Assembly (NCBI RefSeq): GCF_000611645.1
Contig: NW_014013496.1
Coordinates: 3,276 to 40,230 of the forward strand
Source of the DNA: Monoraphidium neglectum
Taxonomy: Eukaryota; Chlorophyta; Chlorophyceae; Sphaeropleales; Selenastraceae
Reading direction: 5' to 3'
DNA length: 36,955 nt
The notes under the pieces were generated by a model. It searched no databases and was not told the origin of the DNA. It worked only from the letters and a program-made list of their open reading frames with translations. Below, piece after piece: positions 12,082 through 22,025 of the stretch (positions within the stretch are counted from its first letter, which is position 1; each line of letters opens with the position of its first letter). The translations under genes were made by a program, and so were the position numbers.

Positions 12082-15000
12082 TCAGTGGGTTGCCCCGCGC
12101 GCGCCTTTCGCATACGCCGCCGCCGCCGCCCGTGCGTCCGCCTCCTCCTGCGCCGCTGCCCTCAGCGCCCCGGCCGCCTCCGGCATCCCCGCCGCCGCCA
12201 GCTCCTCCTCAAGCGCTGCAACCTCCCCAGGCTTGATGCTGTACGGGCTGTACCGCACCCCCGGGAAGCTGCGGGACGCCACATCATCGCGGTACGCCTG
12301 CAGGGCGGCCTGGATGGTGGCGCCCACCTCGGCGTAGCGCTTGCAGAACTTCGGTGTGACCTTGGCGTGGTGGGGGTGACTCATCATGCCAAGCAAGTCG
12401 TGATACACCAGCACCTGCGTGCGTGAGGGCCAGGGATGTTTTGTGGCTTGATTTTTGTTGGGGCTGTAAACTTTCAGGTGAGGAGGTGGGAAGCAAAGCT
12501 TGGGTGGCCGTGGGGCACCAGGACTTGGTTTTGCGGGGTTTGACTCGGTGAGAGGAGGTCATGGGAAATTGTAGTAGTGGAGGTCATGGAGAATTGAAGT
12601 AATGGCTTGTTTGGTCAAGGCGGTGGGACGGGGCGGGGTGCGAGGGGGCTGACTTGGAANNNNNNNNNNNNNNNNNNNNNNNNNNNNNNNNNNNNNNNNN
12701 NNNNNNNNNNNNNNNNNNNNNNNNNNNNNNNNNNNNNNNNNNNNNNNNNNNNNNNNNNNNNNNNNNNNNNNNNNNNNNNNNNNNNNNNNNNNNNNNNNNN
12801 NNNNNNNNNNNNNNNNNNNNNNNNNNNNNNNNNNNNNNNNNNNNNNNNNNNNNNNNNNNNNNNNNNNNNNNNNNNNNNNNNNNNNNNNNNNNNNNNNNNN
12901 NNNNNNNNNNNNNNNNNNNNNNNNNNNNNNNNNNNNNNNNNNNNNNNNNNNNNNNNNNNNNNNNNNNNNNNNNNNNNNNNNNNNNNNNNNNNNNNNNNNN
13001 NNNNNNNNNNNNNNNNNNNNNNNGGGTGGGGTAGGGGGGGGCGGCTTGATGGAGGTGCTTTCACGCGTGCATGGCTGTGCATGGCTGGCGCATGACTGTG
13101 CATGGCTGTGCTTGACAGTGCATGACTGTGCATGGCTGTGCATGGCTGTGCATGACTGTGCATGGCTGTGCTTGACGGTGCATGACCGTGCATGGCGGTG
13201 CATGGCTGTGCATGGCTGTGCATGGCTGTGCATGGCTGTGCATGACTGTGCAGGGCTGTGCATGGAAGTGCATGGGAGTGCATGGCGGTGCATGCAAGTG
13301 CGCTGCTGGTGCCGGGTGCGCTGCCACTGCGGCCACCACCAGCCCAGATGCTTGCATTTCAGACTGGGTTGTGCAAAAAAAAACCCGCCCCATCAGCCTC
13401 CAAAGACCCCTGTCGACCACACATGTTGTTGATGTTCCATGCACGCACCTGCCCGCTGGTCGCTGGGCCCGCGCCGATGCCGATGGTGGGTATGCTCAGC
13501 GCCTTGGTCACGGCAGCCGCGATGGGCCCCGGGACGCACTCAAGCACGATGGAGAAGCAGCCGACCGCCTGCAGCGCCTTCGCCTGGTGCAGCACGCGCA
13601 TGGCCTCACCCGCGACCTGCGCCTGCGGGCGGAAGCCGCCTGGGTGTGCGGGATGGGATATGGGCCGCAGGGCCGAAGAGCGCAGGGAGTGCGGGGTCAG
13701 ATTAGGAGGGCCGTGGTAACGAGAGGGCTCATGACGATTGAGGCGCCCCTGGATCGGCCAAGGGCCGCCACGTGTGGGTGGGGTCGCCGCGCGCGGTGAT
13801 GACAAGCAGTGGGCGCAAAGGGGCAGCGCAACCTTTTGGGTGCGAAGCAGCATTGAGTGTTCTCCCCCATGACGCAATGTGGTGTGACGTGATGTGATGT
13901 GATGTGATCTCACCCAGGACGCTGACGGACTGTGGCGTGAGGCCCACGTGGCCCATCACGGCAATGCCCGCCTCCACGATCGCACGCGCCGCCTCCACGC
14001 GCGCCGGGCTGCCGCCTGGGCAGACGTGCACGTGCATGTGTCGTGCTGGGGTTTAGCGCACGCTCCCACGGTGTGCAAGGCACAGTTCTCGAGATTTGCT
14101 TTTGTAAAGCTGATGCATGAGCCCGGTGTCACCTCAGCAGGGGTCCACACAGCTCAGCGGGCCTCTCCCCTGCCTCCGTCACAGCATCCCTCCTTCAGCT
14201 GGAAGAGGCCTGCAATCAGCCCTTTGCACAACGCAGACGAGCTTCTGCTTTTCCACCAGGGCAGACACAACAACTGCCCCGTTCCCAGCTGACCTCAGCT
14301 TCCCCGCAGCTCCTCACCTTCCAGTTTGACGGCGTCCATGTTGCCCTCCTTGAGCATGCGCATGGCAGACCCCACGGCGTCCCTCGCCGACAGCTCGTAC
14401 GATCCAAAGGGGAGGTCGCCCACCTGCGAAGGCAGCGGTAGCAGCAGCAAGGCACATGCAGGGGTTATGGGATGAGCTTGATCCTTGGGACGGGCGCCAG
14501 CCGCATCCCTTTCGCGGCCCCCCAGCCGACAGCAGTGGCGTCGAGGTCTCGAGCCCCCCATCCCATACACTTGTGGCCCCGACGGCATCTGCAATGGGCG
14601 CTCCCTGCAGCCCTCATTCCGTCCCAAAGGTCCGTTCGTTTCTCCCATCACATATTCTAGAGACACACACATACACACGTGCACACACACATGCATGCGC
14701 ACGTGCACACAACACACACACATGCATGCGCACATGGACATACACACATACTCACACACACACACACACACACCAGGAACGCGCGCTGCGCGCCACGCGA
14801 GACGGATTGGCAGTGCGCCAGCATGTGGTCCAGGGTGATGGGCAGCGTGGTATCGTGGCCGTGGACGACCATAGCCGCTGAGTCACCTACGAGCAGGATG
14901 TCTATGTGAGCCTGGTCAACCTGCCAGGGTGGTAGCGGTAGCAGGGGACGGGCAGGTCGATGGGAGCTGGGCGCTCAGCGGCTGTGCTGCGGCCGGGAGG

Positions 15001-15509
15001 GGCTGCGGGGCTGGTCGCGCGTGCGTTGTTCGTGAGGGCAAGAGGGGGGGGGGCGCCTGAGGAAGCGAAGACGAACAGCCAGCCAGGACAGAGGCCAGGA
15101 CCACCCCCGCCCCCCCCCCCCCCGCGCCAGCTGCTCGCCGGCGCAGCACGGTCCGGCGGCGCACGTGCACTGCTGAGGGGTAGTCGTAGGCGGTCGCCAT
15201 GGAGATGGGCTCGCCGCGCTCGTACTTGGCGCGCAGCGTGCGCAGCGTAACCGACTTCACGGTTGGCTCCTTGGGGCCGGAGTATATGCGCTCATCGGGG
15301 CCCGCCGCTGCTGCTGCCGCGCGGCGCGCGGTGGCGGTGGCGGCAAGGGGCAGGGCGCGACCTGCAGCGGCATAAAGAGGTGGCGCGATGGGTGTCCAAA
15401 GCGCGCACCCCCCCAGCGCGACGGCGGCATGTTGGCAGGGGCGGCTGGCCGCCGCGCACGCACCAAGCAGTGCATTGGTAGCCAGCTGCCTCAAAGCTGC
15501 GATCATCAT
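12082..15509 (-). CDS. panB: 3-methyl-2-oxobutanoate hydroxymethyltransferase (ketopantoate hydroxymethyltransferase)
   Basis: Six exons: 15165-15509, 14774-14920, 14318-14423, 13914-14015, 13449-13639 and 12082-12414. All join in frame to 407 residues. The enzyme transfers a hydroxymethyl group from 5,10-methylene-tetrahydrofolate to 2-oxoisovalerate, the first committed step of pantothenate (vitamin B5, CoA) synthesis. Visible family motifs: [31 protein letters not shown] (metal-binding Asp), [10 protein letters not shown] (second metal Asp), [40 protein letters not shown] (catalytic Glu), [12 protein letters not shown] and [18 protein letters not shown]. The SGQVLVYHD form is the plant one. 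The first 85 or so residues are Ala/Arg-rich without acidic residues, as in an organelle targeting peptide; the plant enzymes are mitochondrial. The C-terminal 45 residues are an Ala/Glu-rich extension. Two ATGs start the frame (15509 and 15506). The assembly gap lies wholly in intron 5. Confidence 0.96.
12660..13023. other. Assembly gap (364 N) inside panB intron 5
   Basis: Run of N next to the 10-bp minisatellite, so the gap is probably unresolved repeat. Flanking panB exons 5 and 6 join in frame across it, so no coding sequence need be missing. Confidence 0.98.
13069..13308. repeat. 10-bp minisatellite, about 24 copies, in panB intron 5
   Basis: Tandem repeat with unit CATGGCTGTG and variants CATGACTGTG, CTTGACTGTG and CATGGCGGTG, in strict 10-base register over about 240 bases. 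The open frames through it are repeat artefacts. Units near the right end are more diverged. The left side runs toward the assembly gap, so the true array may be longer. Confidence 0.95.
13885..13910. repeat. Short GTGAT pentanucleotide repeat in panB intron 4
   Basis: About four to five copies of GTGAT immediately next to the exon 4 donor site (exon ends at 13914 on the minus strand). Confidence 0.7.
14661..14773. repeat. (CA)n microsatellite starting at the panB intron 2 donor
   Basis: On the sense (minus) strand intron 2 begins directly with a GT dinucleotide run, so the 5' splice site is the first unit of the microsatellite. The repeat continues, interrupted, for about 110 bases. Confidence 0.9.
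15103..15124 (+). repeat. Poly-C tract in panB intron 1
   Basis: Run of C broken once by G, reading as poly-G on the panB sense strand, about 40 bases inside intron 1. It is a likely site of sequencing length error but does not touch an exon. Confidence 0.7.
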
Positions 15510-15685
15510 CTTGGCTGACTATATGCAGCGTTTGGGTGCAAACAGAGATCCTCTGCTGTTCAATGGAGTGATGTTGACGAAAGCTGGACGAGAAAGGCGT
15601 GAGACCGCAACGGAAGAAGCTCAATCCTGCAAGAAAGATCGCTTCTATCTTGTTCTTTAAATTCAGGTTCGTCACAGTTGCTGAA
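15510..15685. promoter_or_regulatory. Divergent promoter region between panB and the TPR gene
   Basis: Only 176 bases separate the two start codons (panB on minus, TPR on plus), so both promoters and 5' UTRs must share this segment unless one start lies further upstream. No clear TATA box or known element is visible to me. Confidence 0.6.
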
Positions 15686-18157
15686 ATGCGATCTGTGTCG
15701 CACAGCGCGGCCCCTCTGAGAGGATTTCAGCTGCAGCAACGGCGCCCTGTGTACGGTCGCAAAAATTTTGCTAGGCTGGTGGTGAATGATGCTAACAGGT
15801 GCGAATGTGCTTTCCGAGCTTCGGCGTCACTGGCAGTGACCGCAGCGCCGCCCTCTGCCCGCATTGGAGGCGCGAGACTGCGCACTGCTCTGGGGCGTGC
15901 TTGCGGCAGTGCATTATCATGTGCTAGCTGCCACCCGTCGCTTGCCAAGGCCAGACAGCATGCCGGGGGCGGCTAAACTGAGCAGTGGCGACAGGCTCAT
16001 GAATGCAGCTGTGGCCCTGGTGCCGCTGTCGGTGCTAGCGCAGGCGCAACGTGCTGCTGACTGCCGGCAGCCTCCCAACAGCCGCTGTTGTCGGCGGCAT
16101 GCTTGCGGCCGCGGGCGCCGTCGTGGCGGCGGCGTCGGCGTCGACGGGCGGCGGCATCTTCTCCAAAAACCCACAGCTGCTGGTGCGGCAGGGGATGCAG
16201 AAGTTTAGGAACGACGACGTCGAGGTGAAAATCACATCCTTGCGAATTCAACCGCGCACAGGGCCATTGGGGGGCAGCTGGGCCTGCGTGGCGTCACATC
16301 CCTCAAGATTGGCAGGAGGCCCGCGCCTGCCAGGACGGGTAACAGCAGCATGACAATGACATCTGGCTGCACAAGCCACGAACAAGTGGAACTGCGAGCG
16401 CATGTACATTACACACTCATGCGCGCGCACACACACACACACACACTTACACGTGCGCGCACACATACACACGTGCGCGCATGCATGCACGCATTCACGA
16501 ACACATGCTCAGACACGCACACACACACGCACACACGCGCGCTCACACACTCACACACACACTTTTGAAATCGAAATTGTGAACTTATATCCATGCATGC
16601 ACACCTCCACCAGGGCTCCATCGCCGACTTTGACTCGGCCCTCGCGGCCGACCAGCGGCTGCGGCCCTACCTCTGGCAGCGGGGCCTCTCCCTGTACTAC
16701 GCGCAGCGCTTTGAGGAGGGCGCAAAGCAGGCAAGGGGGCCGGCCCTGCAACACGAGGCGGGGTGGCGCTCTTCTGGCTGGCAGGGGTGATAGCTCGCGC
16801 AGCTCCCCAGCCAGGGGCCGTCGGGCATGGGGCCGCAGCCGTGCAGCTTGATGAACTGCCTCAACGCGCGCAGCTTGTGGGTGGCCAAGCCCAATGTTCT
16901 GCATTCATTTCACCCCGCCCAGCCTACCCAACCCTGCCGCGACTCTCATCTGGCGCCTCCATCATGCCCCGCCTCCACCCTCTCCCTTGCCACGGCGGCC
17001 GTCTCCCTACGCATGACACCGTTGCTTGTAATCACCCAGTTCCGCGATGACGTGGCGGTCAATCCGAACGATACGGAGGAGAGCATATGGGCCTTCCTCT
17101 GCGAGGCCCAGCTAGAGGGGCCCGACGCCGCACGCAGCAAGATGCTGGTGGTGCGCCCGCGCGCGCCCTGTGCGCCCGCACGTCCCGGCTCGAGGAAGGG
17201 GCAGGGCCATGAAGCAGGGAGGCAAGGGCTGCCCCTGCTGCCAACGCTCTGGAGGCCGCTCCGCCCCTCGCACCCTGCTTTCGCCTCGGCTCCGCAGCTC
17301 TGCGGCCGCGCAGCGCTGCCTTTGACGGCGCCAGCCCCAAACCGCGTCGGCGGCGCGCGCCGCGCCCCGCCCGTCGCAGGTGGGGCGGGACTCGCGGCCC
17401 TACATGCGGGCCGCATACGAGGCCTTCAGGGACGGCCTGGGCGCCGACTCCATCGCAGCGGCCGCGGGGCCGGACCCGGACGCGGGGCCGTCGTTTTACG
17501 CGTGGATGTACGTGGGCCTGTACCATGAGGCGCACGGGGACGCAGCGTCCGCCAAGGAGGCTATGCTGAGGTGCGTTAACCTGGGTGCCTCCGGCGGCAC
17601 CCCGGCCATGGCAGGGTGCCTCTCAACGGAAGGGCGTGCGTGGGAGGGGGGAGGGGCCGCAGGGGGTGGCGGAGTGGGGTAGGCAGGGTTTTTGGGATGT
17701 TCACAAAAAGATGCAAGCAGATTTGTTGGATTCAGAGGCAGGTGATCGAAAGGAATTCCGGAATGCACGGCTCTCTGTGCGTGTCTGTGGGTTTGGGGAG
17801 GGGGGGTGCAGTAAATGGAGGTGAGTGCTTGTGTGCACGTGAGCAAGCCATCGTCCGCAGGGCCTGTATTCGCGACGCCTGCAATCAACAATGAGCAATC
17901 CTGAATGAGCAGTAGCACGTTGGCCCGCATCGTGGCTGCCGCGCTGAGCAGGCCATCTGTCCTGGGTCGCGTCCCAGTGCATCCCTGGTGCAGCGCAGCG
18001 AAAGCCCCTGCCTTGCTCGCATGCCCCTCACCAAAAAGCGCAACCGTCAACTTTATCGTGCAGGGCGGTGCGGACGCGGTATGCGCAGCAGAGCGGCGAC
18101 TACATGGCGGACCTGGCGCGCGTGCACTGCAAGCGGCGGGGCTGGGCAGATGCGTAG
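15686..18157 (+). CDS. TPR-repeat protein, predicted thylakoid lumen
   Basis: Six exons: 15686-15798, 16044-16224, 16614-16730, 17040-17150, 17380-17570 and 18064-18157, giving 268 residues in continuous frame. The start is the first in-frame ATG. Residues 1-37 are basic and Ser/Ala-rich without a clear motif, like a chloroplast transit peptide. Residues 38-39 are Arg-Arg, followed by a hydrophobic Ala/Val/Gly stretch (about 42-67) ending in small residues. This is the pattern of a bipartite, twin-arginine thylakoid-transfer signal. The mature part begins FSKNPQLLVRQGMQKF and contains TPR-like helices: SIADFDSALAADQRLRPYLW, GLSLYYAQRFEEGAKQF, FYAWMYVGLYHEAHGDAASA. The arrangement resembles NlpI-like TPR proteins of cyanobacteria and plants. 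No catalytic residue is evident; a scaffold role in the lumen is inferred. Intron 3 is GC-AG. The exon 4 end could be 17147 instead, which would remove one Val. Confidence 0.85.
16421..16562. repeat. (CA)n microsatellite in TPR intron 2
   Basis: Interrupted CA repeat with CACACG and GCGC interruptions, ending about 50 bases before the exon 3 acceptor at 16613. Confidence 0.9.
16731..17039 (+). other. GC-AG intron in the TPR gene
   Basis: Exon 3 ends AAGCAG and the intron begins GCAAGG, which fits the strong AG|GCAAG consensus of GC donors. The acceptor is CACCCAG. The join gives EEGAKQFRDDVAVNPND, a proper TPR sequence, whereas reading through meets no homologous sequence. Confidence 0.85.
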
Positions 18158-19024
18158 GCCAGGAGGGACTGCGTCAAGTTTGTAGGTGCTTAGTTGTTGT
18201 AGGCTCTTGATTGAGGCTGCGTAGAGCTCGGCCCATTGCCAGGCACGGTGTTGCCAATAAGTGAACGACATGGCGTTGAGGATACTGACGGCCTGCAGCT
18301 TGCACGTGCAGGGCTTGGAGTTGGTGGTGCGGTGCGGCAGCTGGGTGCTGATGGGCGCAGGGTGTGTTGACTCGCAGCATGATAGCGACTGTGACGTCCC
18401 TGTGGCAGATGAGGTTTGAAACAGGACCGTTTATCAGGTGCACCAAACTACCGCACTGGACTCATCCACCAGCAACATTACTCTTGTCTACCGCACCGCA
18501 CAGGTACATCTTGCATCCCAGGCGTGGTGATTCGCCCAGTCCTGCTAAATATGCGTACTCAGTCAGGCATTTCTCAACATGATACTCTTTCACAGGGCTT
18601 GTTCATTTCTCAGGATGGCGGGTTTGAACGGCTACGGACGTGGTCCAACCGCCCGTGGATCGGACTAGCCCTTGCTGGCCTGTATCCAAGCTACGTGCAA
18701 ATCCCTTTTCTAATGTCGATCCACTCTATCAGATGCGGCTCCGCGGCTCATGCGGCGCCTTTTGCATCGCATCACTGCCGAGAAGGCCCTCATACAAATG
18801 GCCTAGCAGCGAGGCCGAGTTTTGCAGCTTTCACTGCGTCGTCCCAACTTTCACAATTATTCAGCAGCCACATACTGAACCGAGTATCTTCAAGTGACGC
18901 CGAGTCTATTGAGCAGCCTCTTGCTAGGTACCGCCCTTACGCCACGCCCCGCGGGCCGGCACTCCTCACACCCGCGAACTAGCCGCGGTATACGTGAAGA
19001 GAGACAGTGTGAAAACTTGCTGCG
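18158..19024. other. Intergenic between the TPR gene and the hydrolase gene
   Basis: 867 bases. It holds the TPR 3' UTR and the hydrolase promoter. An uninterrupted plus-strand frame of 188 codons (18416-18982) looks chance-like: no domain and no coding-type composition. No TGTAA was found on the plus strand. Confidence 0.5.
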
Positions 19025-20154
19025 ATGGGCCAGCTGCGGCAAACCTTGCATGAGGTCAACGGGCTGACCGCTGAGCGACGCAAGCAGCTGATGGACGAGC
19101 GCCAGCAAGCCGGCGAATACCTTGGCCCCAGCGGCAGCCCCTTCGCATTCACAAACGCTCAGGTGCGGATGCGCTCACATTGTCGCGCTGCGTTGCGTGA
19201 TGCAGCCGACCTGCCCCGCACGATGCAGCGTCCAACATAGGGCGGCCACATGCGCGTCGGCACTTGGGTGTGTGTGTGTGTGTCTGGGGGTACACCTCGT
19301 GACCAGTCATTCGCGCTCGCTGCCCTGCAGGGCCACGAGATTGCAGCCTACTTGTGGCCTGTGGCTAGGCCTAAAGGCGTAATTATCCTGGTCCATGGGC
19401 AAGGTGCGGGAAGGGAACACACATGGACCGCTATCACCGCTGCCGCCCCAGTCGCGCTCTGTGAGGTGTTCATGGGGCAGAAACATTCAGTCGGCTGCAA
19501 ATTTTGGCCTATGATACACACGTGTTTTGATGCATGTATGCACACACAACCGGCCCCCACGAACCTGTGGGCAAGCCACAGACAAAACTCGAACTGGGTC
19601 CTCTGTCTTTGCCCGATCCGCCAGGGAGCTACTTGGTGTATGAGTACGGCCGCAGCGCAGGGGTTGGCCGCCCCAAGCTGTATGATGGCAGCTGGATCCA
19701 CTCCATGAACGACGCAGGCTACAGCGTCGCGGGTGAGCTCTGGGGCTGCTCACGCCTAGGCAAGATAGCCTCCATTGCGAGCGCCGTAGGACGCAAGGCC
19801 ATGAAGACCCGCAGCGCGGCAGCGGGCGCAGGTGGCACGCAGGTGGCACCCACGTCCTGCGCCATCCATCCTACAATTTGCCTCTCTGCTGTGTGCAGGC
19901 ATCGACAACCAGGGTGCGGGGCGCAGCGGTGGCCTTTTCGGCTACATTGACAGCTTCAGCCACCTGGTGGATGACATCATTCACCTTTGCAAGATCCTGC
20001 AGGCGTCCGGCGCGCCCGATGGGTTCGGCGCATCGCTGCCATTGTTTGGCGTCGGCGTCAGCATGGGCGGTGGCATCGTCCTGCAGGCTGCCATGCGCAA
20101 GGTCAGTGTGCGCTCGGTGTTTGAGAGGGCATGCGTGTGTGAGTGTGAGTATGT

Positions 20155-20212
<58 letters not shown>

Positions 20213-22025
20213 TCGCGCGTGCACACACGGGCGTGGGCGTGGGCGCGCACAAAAGTGCGAATCAGAGAGCGTATGTACGCTTGCACACAGATGGCAATGC
20301 TGACCGGACAGCATTGGCATTGCTGGGTGGGTGCTGCGTAATGAACGCCTCTGCGATCCACACAGTGCTTTGTGGATCTACACACTGCTTTGTGTCTGGC
20401 ACAACAGGCAGTGGTGCCGATGTGTCTGGCGGGGTGCCGGCCCAAGTAGCCCCTGCGGTGCAGCGAGACGCATACCGCAGCCGGACACCTTGACGTCTTG
20501 TGCATACTTTGTGACGTAGTTCTATTTACGCATGCTCCTGCGTCCGCAGAAGGCCCTGTTCCAGGGTCTCGTGCTGCTGGCACCCATGCTGTCACTGGAG
20601 CGCGCCAAGCGGGCTCCTGGCAACCGCATCCTGCTGTGGGTGCTGGCCATGCTGGCTGACAGCTCGGCACGGGGCGTCGCGCCCTGCGTGCAATTTGTCG
20701 TGCTGTGAACACTGGGAAACCGCAGGCGCGCATGCAGAGCAGACGCAGGCGTGGTACTCACAACAGGATCAGCCGCAAGTCAGTTGCTCAGTTGCTGCGA
20801 GCTCAGTCAGCCCCAGGCGTTGACCGTCGCGCCCCTTTCGGCCTTCCGCCACCGCAGGCCCATCAGCAAGGCGCTGAGCGCTGTAGTGCCCACGTGGCCG
20901 CTTATCAAGACGGCCCGCAACCCGAAGTTCCCGGAGCTTGCGCAGGACTGGTGAGACTCGTCTTGCTAGCATCAGTTGCCGGCGCCCCACCAAGCACTAC
21001 CGCACGGCAGGCTTGCTCTGGCGGCGCGCACCGACGCCACCACTTGCTCTGGCGGCACGCACCGACGCCACCACATGGTTGCAAATGCCCGAATACACCA
21101 TGCCGGCAATTCAGTAGGTTCTAAAGCCTGCTGAACCTTTCCTCGTTGCGCAATCAACCCGCAGGGACCTGGACCCGGCTGTTTACCACTACCCGGTCCG
21201 CATCCGCGTTGGCACGCAGCTGCTGGCCGCCTGCGACTGGCTGGCGCCGCGGATGGAGGACGTCGAGACGCCGCTGCTTGTCTTCCACTCGGAGCATGAC
21301 CCGTGAGCGCTTGGTGGCGGCGGCAGTAGCAGCGGCAGCAGCAGTAGGAGCAGGAATTTTGACATGAACAGATCAGAAGAAGGCAGCAAACGCCAAGCAG
21401 CAACACATTCTAAATGCAGGGGCAGCAGCAAGAGCAGCTACAGTAACAGACAAAGACTCAATCAGGAGCTTCAAATTTAAACTAGTACTTCAAACCCAAT
21501 ATCACCCAGATTTCAGGACGCACAGCTGCCAATCACCTCTCTTACGGACCCCCAATCCTGACGCCTGCAGGCTGACCGACCCCGACGGGTCAAAGGCGCT
21601 TGTCAGCCGGGCACGCTCCACCGACAAGACTCTGCGGGTGGTCAACGAATTCTGGTAGGTGGCGCACGAGGTGGACAGGCAGAGGCTGCGTTTGCTGCAG
21701 GGCCCGGCCTGTCGAGGCACGCGTGCTCGCGTGCAGATGCTCCGAAGTGGCAAAGCCAATGAACAAATGTGCATCCGAGCTGCTCAGTTGATGCGCTTGC
21801 GCACACTCATACCCATTGATGCGTTCCCTGGCTTCCCGCTCGGACATTTGTAGGCCTGTATGGCTCACACCCGCCCCTCTCATGCACCGCCGCAGGCACC
21901 GGCTCACCCAGGAGTCTGGAAACGAGGTTCTGCTGGCGGAGGCGCTCGAGTGGATGGACTTGCGTGCCGGCGAGGCCGCCGGCACCACCACCTGCTGCAT
22001 CAGGGCCGGGCACGTCGTGTCATGA
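19025..22025 (+). CDS. Monoacylglycerol-lipase-like alpha/beta hydrolase
   Basis: Nine exons: 19025-19162, 19331-19403, 19625-19732, 19899-20101, 20550-20635, 20858-20950, 21165-21302, 21571-21654 and 21896-22025, giving 350 residues, normal for plant members. It belongs to the serine hydrolase (Hydrolase_4) family, which cleaves monoacylglycerols, lysophospholipids or related esters. Visible landmarks: the oxyanion motif GVIILVHGQG (about residues 62-71), the strand-turn GIDNQGAGRSGG, the nucleophile elbow GVGVSMGGG (Ser about 161), VLLAPMLSLERA, the acid in LLVFHSEHDP (Asp about 279), and the base in NEFWHRLTQE (His about 309). The catalytic triad is complete. No signal peptide or membrane segment is seen, so it is probably cytosolic or peripheral. 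Exon 5's donor (CT|GTGGGT) was chosen because only it keeps phase with exon 6. The final 20 residues are a short unfamiliar tail. Substrate cannot be told from sequence alone. Confidence 0.92.
20130..20215. repeat. (TG)n microsatellite in hydrolase intron 4
   Basis: Long, nearly pure GT run that begins about 30 bases after the exon 4 donor at 20102. Confidence 0.92.
21013..21074 (+). repeat. 31-bp tandem duplication in hydrolase intron 6
   Basis: Two adjacent 31-base copies (21013-21043 and 21044-21074) that differ at a single position, implying a recent duplication within the intron. Confidence 0.9.

Noticed and set aside
12559..13293. Long minus-strand frames reading [14 protein letters not shown] repeats across the gap
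   Set aside because: They are translations of the 10-bp minisatellite and the run of N. The segment is panB intron 5.
13069..13308. CRISPR-like regular repeat
   Set aside because: The unit is 10 bp with no spacers, in an intron of a nuclear gene. It is a minisatellite.
18416..18982. 188-codon plus-strand open frame between the TPR and hydrolase genes
   Set aside because: No domain, low-complexity signal or conserved motif seen. Without transcript or homology evidence I treat it as chance.
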